NCBI GenBank assembly: GCA_902796625.1
Contig: CADBPX010000025.1
Span: 1-11,642, forward strand
Origin: an uncultured Pseudomonadota bacterium
Lineage (GTDB): Bacteria > Pseudomonadota > Alphaproteobacteria > RF32 > CAG-239
Direction: 5' to 3'
Length of the DNA stretch: 11,642 nt
The notes beneath the pieces were generated by a model, which saw nothing but the letters and a program-made list of their open reading frames with translations, did no database searches and was not told the origin of the DNA. The position numbers and the translations under genes were made by a program. Positions within the stretch are counted from its first letter, which is position 1, and each line of letters begins with the position of its first letter. This document shows positions 1 to 6,549 of the stretch, one piece after another.

Positions 1-391
1 CTAACAGTTGCGGAATCGGAAGAGAAGATATATCAATTTTATTCCCCAGCCAAGGTGTCATCAGTTTTTTTATAGCTTCATCATCTAAAACCGTAACACT
101 TTCACCACCTGATAGTTGTTCAATGTATTGAAGAACTTTATTCTGCTGTTCAGCTGTTTTAATTTTATCAATATGTTTACTATCATCCTGAATTGGTATA
201 ATTTGCACGGTTACAGCACCCATTATATCTTTTTCCCAGCTGGATGCCATTGAATTGATAGCAATAAATATTGCCAAAACCACAATAAAAAGATACATAT
301 ATATTGAGGTTAAAACATACATGAAAGCTGAAGTTTCTTCATCTTCCGTAGGAATTTCATTTTTACGAGCGACAAGCCAATCTTTTTTCAT
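1..391 (-). CDS. ftsX: Cell division protein FtsX, N-terminal part (cut by window edge)
   Basis: The reading frame starts with ATG at 391 and stays open to the left edge, giving about 130 N-terminal residues. A short charged cytoplasmic tail (residues 1-22) precedes a hydrophobic transmembrane segment (about 24-47). A hydrophilic stretch follows, consistent with the start of the periplasmic domain. The three further membrane segments and permease core usual for FtsX would lie outside the window. In the family, FtsX is the membrane partner of the ATPase FtsE; together they control peptidoglycan hydrolysis at the division septum. The gene lies 11 bases after the ftsE stop, with an AAAGGA ribosome site just before its ATG, so the two are almost certainly co-transcribed. 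The identification rests on this adjacency, the N-tail/TM/periplasmic layout and overall resemblance. The C-terminus is unseen. Confidence 0.88.
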   Translation of the reverse strand, partial: MKKDWLVARKNEIPTEDEETSAFMYVLTSIYMYLFIVVLAIFIAINSMASSWEKDIMGAVTVQIIPIQDDSKHIDKIKTAEQQNKVLQYIEQLSGGESVTVLDDEAIKKLMTPWLGNKIDISSLPIPQLL

Positions 392-402
392 AACATTCCT
401 TT

Positions 403-1107
403 CTATATATATTTCAGCGCCGGATATAATTTAGCCGTACCATTATGCAGATAAACGCGTTGATAGTTGTATTTTGATGTCAGCTGTTCATTGTGTGTGG
501 CAATGATAACAGTTGTTCCGACTTTATTAAGTTCGATGAATAACCGCATTAATTTTTCAGCAATCTCAGGATCAACGCTTCCCGTCGGCTCATCCGCAAA
601 CAAGATATCCGGTCTGTTAATAACTGCTCGAGCGATGGCAACACGCTGTTTTTCGCCACCGGATAAAGTATGGCACGGTTTATATATGCTTTTATGCAAT
701 TCAACCCAATGCAAAAGCTCGGAAACTCTTTTATATATTTCTTTTTCAGACATTCCGCGAACTCTTAGCGGAAGAGCAATATTATCAAATACCGTAAGAT
801 GTTCCAATAGTCTGAAGTCTTGAAAAACGACTCCGATACGTTGGCGCATTAATGCTAAAGTATCACGGTTTGAAAAATTAATGTTATTATTAAAAACCTT
901 AAGTATCCCTTTGGTAGGCTTTTTGATTAAATAAAGCATGCTTAGTAAAGTTGTTTTTCCGGCGCCGCTTTTTCCGGTAACAAACGTAAATGATCCCGGA
1001 TACAAAGATATATCGACATTTTGCAAAACATCGTTATTTTCATATCCGATTGATACGTTTTGAACGTCAATGATGGGATCAGATAAATTTTCAACTAAAT
1101 CAGTCAT
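403..1107 (-). CDS. ftsE: Cell division ATP-binding protein FtsE
   Basis: This is a complete 234-residue ABC ATPase, close to the usual FtsE length. In order, it shows Walker A GKSGAGKTT (residues 45-53), the Q-loop FQDFRLL (95-101), the signature LSGGEKQRVAIARA (148-161), Walker B ILFADEP (168-174), a D-loop with TGSVDP (175-180) and the H-loop His in ATHN (203-206). All catalytic elements are intact. FtsE binds ATP at the inner face of the membrane and works with FtsX, encoded 11 bases downstream, to drive septal wall hydrolysis. The start at 1107 is preceded by GGAGGG only about three bases from the ATG, a tight spacing. The gene is transcribed divergently from the zinc-ribbon gene. I found no convincing sigma-70 promoter for it in the 116-base gap. 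The name is secure from the motifs plus adjacency to ftsX. Confidence 0.96.
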   Translation of the reverse strand: MTDLVENLSDPIIDVQNVSIGYENNDVLQNVDISLYPGSFTFVTGKSGAGKTTLLSMLYLIKKPTKGILKVFNNNINFSNRDTLALMRQRIGVVFQDFRLLEHLTVFDNIALPLRVRGMSEKEIYKRVSELLHWVELHKSIYKPCHTLSGGEKQRVAIARAVINRPDILFADEPTGSVDPEIAEKLMRLFIELNKVGTTVIIATHNEQLTSKYNYQRVYLHNGTAKLYPALKYI

Positions 1108-1142
1108 ATACCCTCCAATAAATCGCTTTACTAAAGGAATAC

Positions 1143-1154
1143 AACAATATTGTT
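1143..1154. promoter_or_regulatory. 12-base perfect palindrome in the divergent ftsE / zinc-ribbon region
   Basis: AACAATATTGTT is a perfect inverted repeat lying in the 116-base gap between two divergent genes, where an operator could act on both. Palindromes of this length and AT content are expected a few times per window by chance, so this is only a candidate site. Confidence 0.2.
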
Positions 1155-1175
1155 TGTAATAAAATACTTTTTTTG

Positions 1176-1203
1176 TTGCTTCTGGATAAATTTCGCATAT
1201 ATT
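1176..1203 (+). promoter_or_regulatory. Candidate sigma-70 promoter for the zinc-ribbon / yqeY / dnaG operon
   Basis: A -35-like TTGCTT (1176-1181) is separated by 16 bases from a -10-like TATATT (1198-1203). This would start transcription just before the AAGAGG ribosome site and the ATG at 1224. A TTGTTG three bases further upstream is an alternative -35 with a longer, 19-base spacer. No other promoter is evident before dnaG. Confidence 0.5.
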
Positions 1204-1212
1204 GTAAAAAAC

Positions 1213-1218
1213 AAGAGG
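1213..1218 (+). promoter_or_regulatory. Ribosome binding site that sets the zinc-ribbon start
   Basis: AAGAGG sits five bases before the ATG at 1224, whose product begins directly at the zinc ribbon (MLISCPKC). The longer frame from a TTG at 1173 overlaps the probable promoter, so 1224 is preferred. Confidence 0.75.
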
Positions 1219-1223
1219 TTAAT

Positions 1224-1967
1224 ATGTTAATAAGTTGTCCTAAATGTAATGCTGTTTATAGTGTTTCAGAAAACCGTGTTCCGGAAAGCGGTAAAAAATT
1301 TAAATGTTCCGAATGTGGAAATGTATGGGTTGTAAAACCCAAAGATCTTCGTGATATAGAACCGGAAACATCAGAGGTTAAGCCGCAAATAGTTCGCACG
1401 GCAACATCATATTCCTACGACGATGCGGATGTTCAAGAAATGTTTGACCGTTTATCCAAAGACACAAAAGGATTATTTACGGAACAAGCACCGATAGATC
1501 AAAAGAAAGGTTTTTGGAGAAAAATGCAGGTCATCTTCTCCCCTATAGTACTTAACAGCGCCATATTTTTGCTGATTGTTTTGATGTCGATATTGATTGC
1601 CTATAAAAACAGGTTTGAAATTGTTAACTATATCCCTCGACTGGAAACTTTTTATGATACAATCGGGCTCGACAGCATATATGCCGGAAGAGATATAGTT
1701 TTCGAAGATGTAAATGTTAAAAATACGGAACACAATGGTAAACATTATGTGGAAGTGTCGGGAAAATTATTTAATAAAGGAAAATATAAATCGAAGATTC
1801 TTCCGATCAAAGCCACCCTGTATAATCTTCAAAATGAAGTTGAGGAAGAACAAGTCAAAGTATTAACAACGAACAAGTTAAATTCCGATTTCAGTGCATT
1901 ATTTCATATAATGCTCAATAATAACAGCACTACACCTAAAAAACTTATGCTGAAAATTGTTAATTAA
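1224..1967 (+). CDS. MJ0042-type zinc-ribbon membrane protein
   Basis: This is a 247-residue protein. An N-terminal zinc ribbon carries Cys5, Cys8, Cys28 and Cys31 in CPKC and CSEC pairs, the MJ0042-type pattern that probably binds one zinc. A polar linker (about 38-100) leads to one transmembrane helix (about 108-127). A C-terminal domain of roughly 120 residues resembles the DUF3426-like domains found on proteins of this layout. The predicted topology is a cytoplasmic zinc ribbon with a periplasmic C-terminal domain. The function is unknown. The same kind of gene is commonly found divergent from ftsEX in alphaproteobacteria, which suggests, but does not show, a link to the cell envelope or division. 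The start at 1224 is chosen over an in-frame TTG at 1173 because of the AAGAGG site. GatB/YqeY follows after 29 bases with no visible terminator. Confidence 0.85.
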   Translation: MLISCPKCNAVYSVSENRVPESGKKFKCSECGNVWVVKPKDLRDIEPETSEVKPQIVRTATSYSYDDADVQEMFDRLSKDTKGLFTEQAPIDQKKGFWRKMQVIFSPIVLNSAIFLLIVLMSILIAYKNRFEIVNYIPRLETFYDTIGLDSIYAGRDIVFEDVNVKNTEHNGKHYVEVSGKLFNKGKYKSKILPIKATLYNLQNEVEEEQVKVLTTNKLNSDFSALFHIMLNNNSTTPKKLMLKIVN

Positions 1968-1996
1968 TTAAACTACTAAATGTCTGGAGAAACAAA

Positions 1997-2449
1997 ATGA
2001 TACGTGAAAATCTGCAAAACACCTTAAAAGAAGCAATGAAGCAACGGGATATGGATACGGTCAGTGCCGTACGCCTGATTATCGCCGGCATGAAAGAAAA
2101 AGACGTTGAAGCTAGAGGTAAAGGCAAAGATCAGGCTTCCGAAGATGATTTATTGTCAATGATGCAGACCATGGTTAAACAAAGAACGGAGTCTATACAA
2201 ATTTATACAAACAACAACCGTGCTGATTTAGCAGAAAAAGAGCAAAAAGAAATTGATGTTATTATGCGTTTTCTGCCAAAACAGTTGAACAAAGATGATA
2301 TTACGGCTATAATAAAACAAATTGTCGCTGAAACAAATGCTTCAAGTATAAAAGACATGGGGAAAATTATGTCTTGTTTAAAAAAGCAATATAATGGACA
2401 GATGGATTTTGCTTTAGCTTCATCAATAATTAAAGAAGTTCTACAATAA
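1997..2449 (+). CDS. yqeY: GatB/YqeY domain protein
   Basis: This complete 150-residue protein has the usual YqeY size and an all-helical, charged composition. Recognisable family blocks are the Glu-rich helix leading to AEKEQKEIDVIMRFLPKQL (79-97) and MGKIMSCLKKQYNGQMD (121-137). The family shares its fold with the C-terminal tRNA-binding domain of the GatB subunit of aspartyl/glutamyl-tRNA amidotransferase. That suggests tRNA binding, but the stand-alone protein has no firmly established role. A GGAGA ribosome site lies six bases before the ATG. The gene sits 29 bases after the zinc-ribbon gene and ends three bases before dnaG. In alphaproteobacteria a gene of this family is a usual upstream neighbour of dnaG-rpoD, which supports both the assignment and the operon. 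Confidence 0.93.
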   Translation: MIRENLQNTLKEAMKQRDMDTVSAVRLIIAGMKEKDVEARGKGKDQASEDDLLSMMQTMVKQRTESIQIYTNNNRADLAEKEQKEIDVIMRFLPKQLNKDDITAIIKQIVAETNASSIKDMGKIMSCLKKQYNGQMDFALASSIIKEVLQ

Positions 2450-2452
2450 TTT

Positions 2453-4240
2453 ATGACCGATGACTTGCAGAAATTTCTAGATGAATTGCGTGACCGACTA
2501 CCTATTGCTGATGTAATCGGTGAAAAAGTTAAGTTATCTAAACGTGGTCGTGAATATACAGGGTTATGCCCTTTTCATAATGAAAAAACTCCATCCTTTA
2601 CAATAAATGAAACAAAGGGATTTTACCACTGTTTCGGATGTGGTGCCCATGGAGACATTGTAAAATTTGTTATGGAATCCGAAGGACTTTCTTTTTTAGA
2701 AACAATCAATAAATTAGCGGCAAAAGCCGGACTTCAAGTCCCTAGTTTATCAAAGGAAAGCCAGCAACAGGTTCTTAAGCGTAAGACGCTGTATGATATT
2801 ATGGAGATGGCAACACAATTTTATGAAAAAAATTTGCGTATGCCTATTGGTTCTTCAGCACTGACATATTTCAAGGAAAAAAGAGGATTATCTGACGAAG
2901 TTATTGCTAAATTTCGACTTGGTTTTGCACCTAATAACAATGGCTTAAAGGCCTTATTATTATCAAAAGGTATTACTGAAAAGGAAATGTCAGAGTTAGG
3001 GTTACTGACTGTTCCTGATGATAAAAATCGGTCATCACATGATTTTTTTCGCAACCGTGTAATGATTCCGATTATGGATAAGCAAGGTCACGTGATTGCC
3101 TTTGGCGGGCGCATTATGGATAATAGCCAGCCCAAATATCTTAACTCTCCAGAAACGCCAATTTTTAACAAACGACGTATATTATATAACCTCTACCATG
3201 CTCGCGAGGCAGCATACAATAGCAAAAGACTTATTATATGCGAAGGTTATATGGATGTTATTGCCTTGGATTCCTATAATTTCAGCTATGCGGTTGCTCC
3301 TTTGGGAACAGCATTAACAGAGGAGCAGGTTATTGAAGCGTGGAAGGTCTGCTCTGTTCCGACGTTATGTTTTGATGGCGATAGTGCCGGAATAAGAGCC
3401 GCAATAAGATCAATTGACCGTATTTTACCGATTTTACGAGCCGGACACTCCGTTAATTATATCTTTTTGAAAGAGAAAAAAGATCCTGATGAATTATTGA
3501 GAAGTTTAGGACCGAAGAGATTTGAACAATATATTCAAAACTCTAAACCTATGGTTGAGATTTTGTGGCATAAGTGCAAAATGAATAAAGATCTCAATAC
3601 GCCTGAGCAAAAAGCTTTAATTGAAAAAGAGGTCTATGAAGAGGTTAATAAAATCAAAGATGTGCAAACACGCAACTATTATATGCAAGAGATGAAAAAA
3701 AGAATTTATTTTGTTATAGGAAAAGGTTCTATATACAAGAATTCTTCGCATAAAGCCCAGATTGTTAAGTCCGGTAATAATTTTGTTAAAAACCCGCCTT
3801 TAACAGATATTGTTATACGTAACATTATTGCCGGTATGCTACTTTATCCGCAGCTTATAAAAAAATATGAAGAAAAATTAACGGCTTTTGAATTGGGAAA
3901 ATCTCGCTCAGCAAAAATGCTTATGGACATTATTGAACAAGCTCAAGATGATCCGAATATAAGCAGTGAAATTTTGTTTGAAAAAATGGAACTCAATTTT
4001 TCAAAAGAATTGAGTGAATTGTGGGAAATTAACATGTTTAAACAACAAAAGTCAACCATTAGTGATATCAATAAAATAATTTACAACTCCTTAGTAGAAA
4101 TACAGTTAAAACAAATAGATGAAGATATAAAAGAATGTATAACATCAATTAACAATTCTCCTGATGTATCCCAAGAATTATACGCTCGTTATCAACACCT
4201 TATTCATGAGAGATCTTCACTTCTGCAAGAAAAAGAATAA
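2453..4240 (+). CDS. dnaG: DNA primase DnaG
   Basis: This 595-residue protein is close to the usual bacterial primase length and synthesises the RNA primers for replication forks. The N-terminal zinc-binding domain has Cys39, His42, Cys60 and Cys63 (CPFH and CFGC). The catalytic core contains the Toprim motifs EGYMDV (264-269, with the catalytic Glu264), FDGDSAG (Asp308, Asp310) and KKDPDE (Asp344, Asp346), which coordinate magnesium. All expected residues are present. The C-terminal part (about 450-595) is helical, charged and less recognisable, as is normal for the DnaB-helicase-binding domain. The gene begins three bases after the yqeY stop and lacks a strong ribosome site, so translational coupling is likely. 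rpoD follows after 113 bases, part of the classic dnaG-rpoD pairing. Confidence 0.97.
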   Translation: MTDDLQKFLDELRDRLPIADVIGEKVKLSKRGREYTGLCPFHNEKTPSFTINETKGFYHCFGCGAHGDIVKFVMESEGLSFLETINKLAAKAGLQVPSLSKESQQQVLKRKTLYDIMEMATQFYEKNLRMPIGSSALTYFKEKRGLSDEVIAKFRLGFAPNNNGLKALLLSKGITEKEMSELGLLTVPDDKNRSSHDFFRNRVMIPIMDKQGHVIAFGGRIMDNSQPKYLNSPETPIFNKRRILYNLYHAREAAYNSKRLIICEGYMDVIALDSYNFSYAVAPLGTALTEEQVIEAWKVCSVPTLCFDGDSAGIRAAIRSIDRILPILRAGHSVNYIFLKEKKDPDELLRSLGPKRFEQYIQNSKPMVEILWHKCKMNKDLNTPEQKALIEKEVYEEVNKIKDVQTRNYYMQEMKKRIYFVIGKGSIYKNSSHKAQIVKSGNNFVKNPPLTDIVIRNIIAGMLLYPQLIKKYEEKLTAFELGKSRSAKMLMDIIEQAQDDPNISSEILFEKMELNFSKELSELWEINMFKQQKSTISDINKIIYNSLVEIQLKQIDEDIKECITSINNSPDVSQELYARYQHLIHERSSLLQEKE

Positions 4241-4267
4241 TTTTGTTAAAATATTGAAAACCAACTG

Positions 4268-4297
4268 TTGACAAATTATGTATTTTCAAATAATAAT
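4268..4297 (+). promoter_or_regulatory. Probable rpoD promoter (sigma-70 type)
   Basis: A perfect TTGACA (4268-4273) lies 18 bases before AATAAT (4292-4297), a five-of-six match to the -10 consensus. It sits in the gap between dnaG and rpoD, about 57 bases before the rpoD start. This would let rpoD be transcribed independently of the upstream operon. Confidence 0.65.
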
Positions 4298-4314
4298 ATC
4301 ACGCTAGCAATGAA

Positions 4315-4329
4315 GATCCTGTACGGATC
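4315..4329 (+). other. Small inverted repeat in the rpoD leader
   Basis: GATCC and GGATC form a 5-base stem around a 5-base loop (TGTAC) in the predicted 5' untranslated leader, about 15 bases before the ribosome site. It is short, has no T-run and may be chance. It could weakly influence translation initiation. Confidence 0.25.
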
Positions 4330-4353
4330 AAAAAATCGATTTTAAGGAACGTT

Positions 4354-6441
4354 ATGTCAGATACAAACAATCAAGATATTTATGATGACGGCTCAGATAA
4401 TTCAGAAGCGTTAAATATGGATTCAGCTTCAGCCGCTGTCAGACATCTTATCTCTGAAGGAAAGAAATCAGGATATATTACTATGGAAGAATTAAATAAA
4501 GTTCTTCCAGCCGAAAAAATAACCTCTGAAAAGCTCGAAGATATAATGTCACAAATCTCCGATATGGGGATTAACATTATCTCAAACAGCGACGAAGATA
4601 TTGACACTTCAGAGGAAGAATACGATTATAACGAAAACGAAGAAATTCAAGACGATATCGGCAATATTGATAGTAAGGACATCGTTCGTTCAGATGACCC
4701 TGTACGGATGTATCTGAAAGAAATGGGATTGGTTGAACTACTATCGCGTGAAGGCGAAATAGCAATATCTAAAAGAATTGAGGCCGGTAAAACCGTTATG
4801 ATCGGCGGTTTGTGCGAAAGTCCGATGACATTAAAAGCCATAGCCGGTTGGCGTGACGAGCTTGTTAACGGAACATTGCAGTTGCGCGACATTATTGATC
4901 TGGAAATGATGTATGGTGACGATTCTGAGGCCATGGTATACGACGATGATGATAGCGCCGGAAATGTTGAAGATGACTTGGAAAATGTAACCAAAGAACT
5001 GAATGAAAAAAATCTTGATGATATAGATGTCGACTTGGAAAATGATATTGATATAGATACCGATGTTTCTGATGATTTAGACGAAGAAGATAATGAAGAC
5101 GACAATCTTCAGGATACCGATGCCGATACCGATGAAACTGATAATGAAGATTCAGATTCAATGGGACATAGTTCAACTTCTGTCTCAACCATGGAAAATA
5201 TGCTAATGCAACCGGTTTTGGATACATTAAATAAAATTTCCAGTTATTACGACAACCTGAAAAAAATCCAAAGCCAAAGAATGGCTTCCATTCTGTCTGG
5301 AAGAAAAATTATTCCGACAACCGAGAAAAGATATTTAGCATTGAAAAAAGAACTGGTTGAGTTAATGAGTTCTATCCACCTGAACAGTAATAAGGTAGAA
5401 CAATTGGTAAATCAGCTTAATGATATGAATAACTACCTTATGGGACTTGAAGGAAAACTCCTTCGTTATGCCCTGTCCTGCAAAATTAAAAGAGAAGATT
5501 TTTTGGAAGTATACCAAAAATCAGAACTAGATCCTAATTGGTTAGATAAGCCGGCATTGAAAAAGGATAAACATTGGGCCGCTTTTATTGAAAAATATCA
5601 TGATGAAATAACGGATATTCGTGAAAACATAGCCAAAATGGCTAAAGAATGCGGTTTACCGATCAGTGAATATCGCAAAATGGTAGATACAATTAAAAAA
5701 GGTGAACGCGAAGCCGAAAGAGCTAAAAAAGAAATGATTGAAGCCAACCTTCGTTTGGTAATTTCAATTGCCAAAAAATACACAAACCGCGGTATGCAAT
5801 TTCTTGATCTGATACAAGAAGGAAATATAGGTTTGATGAAAGCTGTTGATAAATTTGAATATCGTCGCGGCTATAAATTTTCAACCTATGCTACATGGTG
5901 GATAAGACAGGCAATTACGCGTTCAATTGCAGATCAGGCTCGCACTATCAGAATTCCGGTTCATATGATTGAAACAATCAACAAACTTGTTCGCACCTCG
6001 CGACAAATGCTTTCGGAAATGGGAAGAGAGCCGGTTCCTGAAGAATTGGCGAAGCGTTTATCTATGCCTTTGGAAAAAATCAGAAAAGTTATGAAAATAG
6101 CCAAAGAACCGGTCAGTTTGGAAGCTCCTGTCGGTGATGAAGAAGATTCGTCTCTGGGTGATTTTATAGCCGATGAGAGTGCATTGCAGCCTTTAGATAT
6201 GGCCATTCACTCCAACTTAAAAGAAACATGTACGAAAATTTTATCATCACTAACCCCGCGTGAAGAAAGGGTTTTGAGAATGCGTTTCGGTATTGGTATG
6301 AACACGGATCATACTTTAGAGGAAGTAGGCAAACAATTCAATGTAACACGCGAACGTATTCGCCAAATTGAAGCTAAAGCTTTGCGAAAGCTCAAACATC
6401 CAAGCCGTTCAAAACGTTTACGTTCATTTTTGGATCAATAA
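4354..6441 (+). CDS. rpoD: Primary sigma factor RpoD (sigma-70)
   Basis: This 695-residue protein directs RNA polymerase to housekeeping promoters. Region 1.1 is at about 26-78. Region 1.2 begins at Asp115 (DPVRMYLKEMG). Region 2 begins at about Met461 (MIEANLRLVISIAKKY) and includes the -10-recognising YATWWIRQAITRSIADQ from Tyr512. Region 3 covers about 541-620. Region 4.2 has the -35-binding helix-turn-helix from Thr654 (TLEEVGKQFNVTRERIRQI). All conserved parts are intact. The non-conserved region between 1.2 and 2 holds a very acidic low-complexity stretch (189-269). The ATG is preceded by AAGGA with five-base spacing. The gene has its own promoter after dnaG and ends in a hairpin terminator. 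The region 1.2 wording resembles alphaproteobacterial RpoD. Confidence 0.97.
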   Translation: MSDTNNQDIYDDGSDNSEALNMDSASAAVRHLISEGKKSGYITMEELNKVLPAEKITSEKLEDIMSQISDMGINIISNSDEDIDTSEEEYDYNENEEIQDDIGNIDSKDIVRSDDPVRMYLKEMGLVELLSREGEIAISKRIEAGKTVMIGGLCESPMTLKAIAGWRDELVNGTLQLRDIIDLEMMYGDDSEAMVYDDDDSAGNVEDDLENVTKELNEKNLDDIDVDLENDIDIDTDVSDDLDEEDNEDDNLQDTDADTDETDNEDSDSMGHSSTSVSTMENMLMQPVLDTLNKISSYYDNLKKIQSQRMASILSGRKIIPTTEKRYLALKKELVELMSSIHLNSNKVEQLVNQLNDMNNYLMGLEGKLLRYALSCKIKREDFLEVYQKSELDPNWLDKPALKKDKHWAAFIEKYHDEITDIRENIAKMAKECGLPISEYRKMVDTIKKGEREAERAKKEMIEANLRLVISIAKKYTNRGMQFLDLIQEGNIGLMKAVDKFEYRRGYKFSTYATWWIRQAITRSIADQARTIRIPVHMIETINKLVRTSRQMLSEMGREPVPEELAKRLSMPLEKIRKVMKIAKEPVSLEAPVGDEEDSSLGDFIADESALQPLDMAIHSNLKETCTKILSSLTPREERVLRMRFGIGMNTDHTLEEVGKQFNVTRERIRQIEAKALRKLKHPSRSKRLRSFLDQ
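5113..5133 (+). repeat. Short coding repeat in the RpoD acidic insertion
   Basis: GATACCGAT occurs twice with a 12-base period, encoding Asp-Thr-Asp repeats. It lies in a wider Asp-rich stretch (about 4921-5160) full of GAT-rich near-repeats, consistent with growth by slippage. Confidence 0.55.
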
Positions 6442-6471
6442 AGAAAAGCCCCAAATCGGGGCTTTTCTTTT
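6441..6471 (+). terminator. Rho-independent terminator of rpoD
   Basis: A perfect 12-base stem, AAGAAAAGCCCC (6441-6452) with GGGGCTTTTCTT (6458-6469), encloses a 5-base loop and ends in a T-rich tail. The 5' arm starts at the last base of the rpoD TAA stop codon. It cleanly separates the dnaG-rpoD block from the next operon. Confidence 0.93.
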
Positions 6472-6493
6472 GTTAATTAGTTCTGCATAAATC

Positions 6494-6522
6494 TTGACCT
6501 GTTATAATATATGAAATATCTT
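6494..6522 (+). promoter_or_regulatory. Candidate promoter of the transferase-spmAB-dtd operon
   Basis: TTGACC (6494-6499) and TATCTT (6517-6522) are separated by 17 bases. A perfect TATAAT also lies at 6503-6508 but has no good -35 at the right distance. Either would place the transcript start at or downstream of the ATG at 6511, which argues for translation from 6550 instead. Confidence 0.5.
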
Positions 6523-6536
6523 TTTGTAGTTATAAC

Positions 6537-6542
6537 AGAGGA
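6537..6542 (+). promoter_or_regulatory. Ribosome binding site that sets the transferase start
   Basis: AGAGGA lies seven bases before the ATG at 6550. The earlier in-frame ATG at 6511 has no comparable site and overlaps the predicted promoter. Confidence 0.75.
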
Positions 6543-6549
6543 CTTTTAT

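Noticed and set aside
1173..1223. Upstream TTG start adding 17 residues to the zinc-ribbon protein
   Set aside because: The extension overlaps the probable promoter and lacks a ribosome site; the ATG at 1224 has AAGAGG and begins right at the zinc ribbon.
1219..1230. TTAA-N4-TTAA resembling a CtrA box
   Set aside because: The spacing is 4 rather than the 7 of the known CtrA site, and it overlaps a start codon in AT-rich sequence.
4318..4709. CCTGTACGGAT occurs in the rpoD leader (4318-4328) and again in the rpoD coding region (4699-4709)
   Set aside because: An 11-base match between two places in a window this size is expected several times by chance, and the second copy is constrained by the conserved DPVRM codons.
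4577..5227. Long minus-strand frames opposite the rpoD acidic stretch
   Set aside because: Their Ser- and Tyr/His/Arg-rich translations are mirror images of GAT/GAA-rich coding sequence, with no family resemblance.
6511..6549. Upstream ATG start of the transferase
   Set aside because: It lies within or beside the predicted promoter and has no ribosome site; 6550 has AGAGGA at good spacing.
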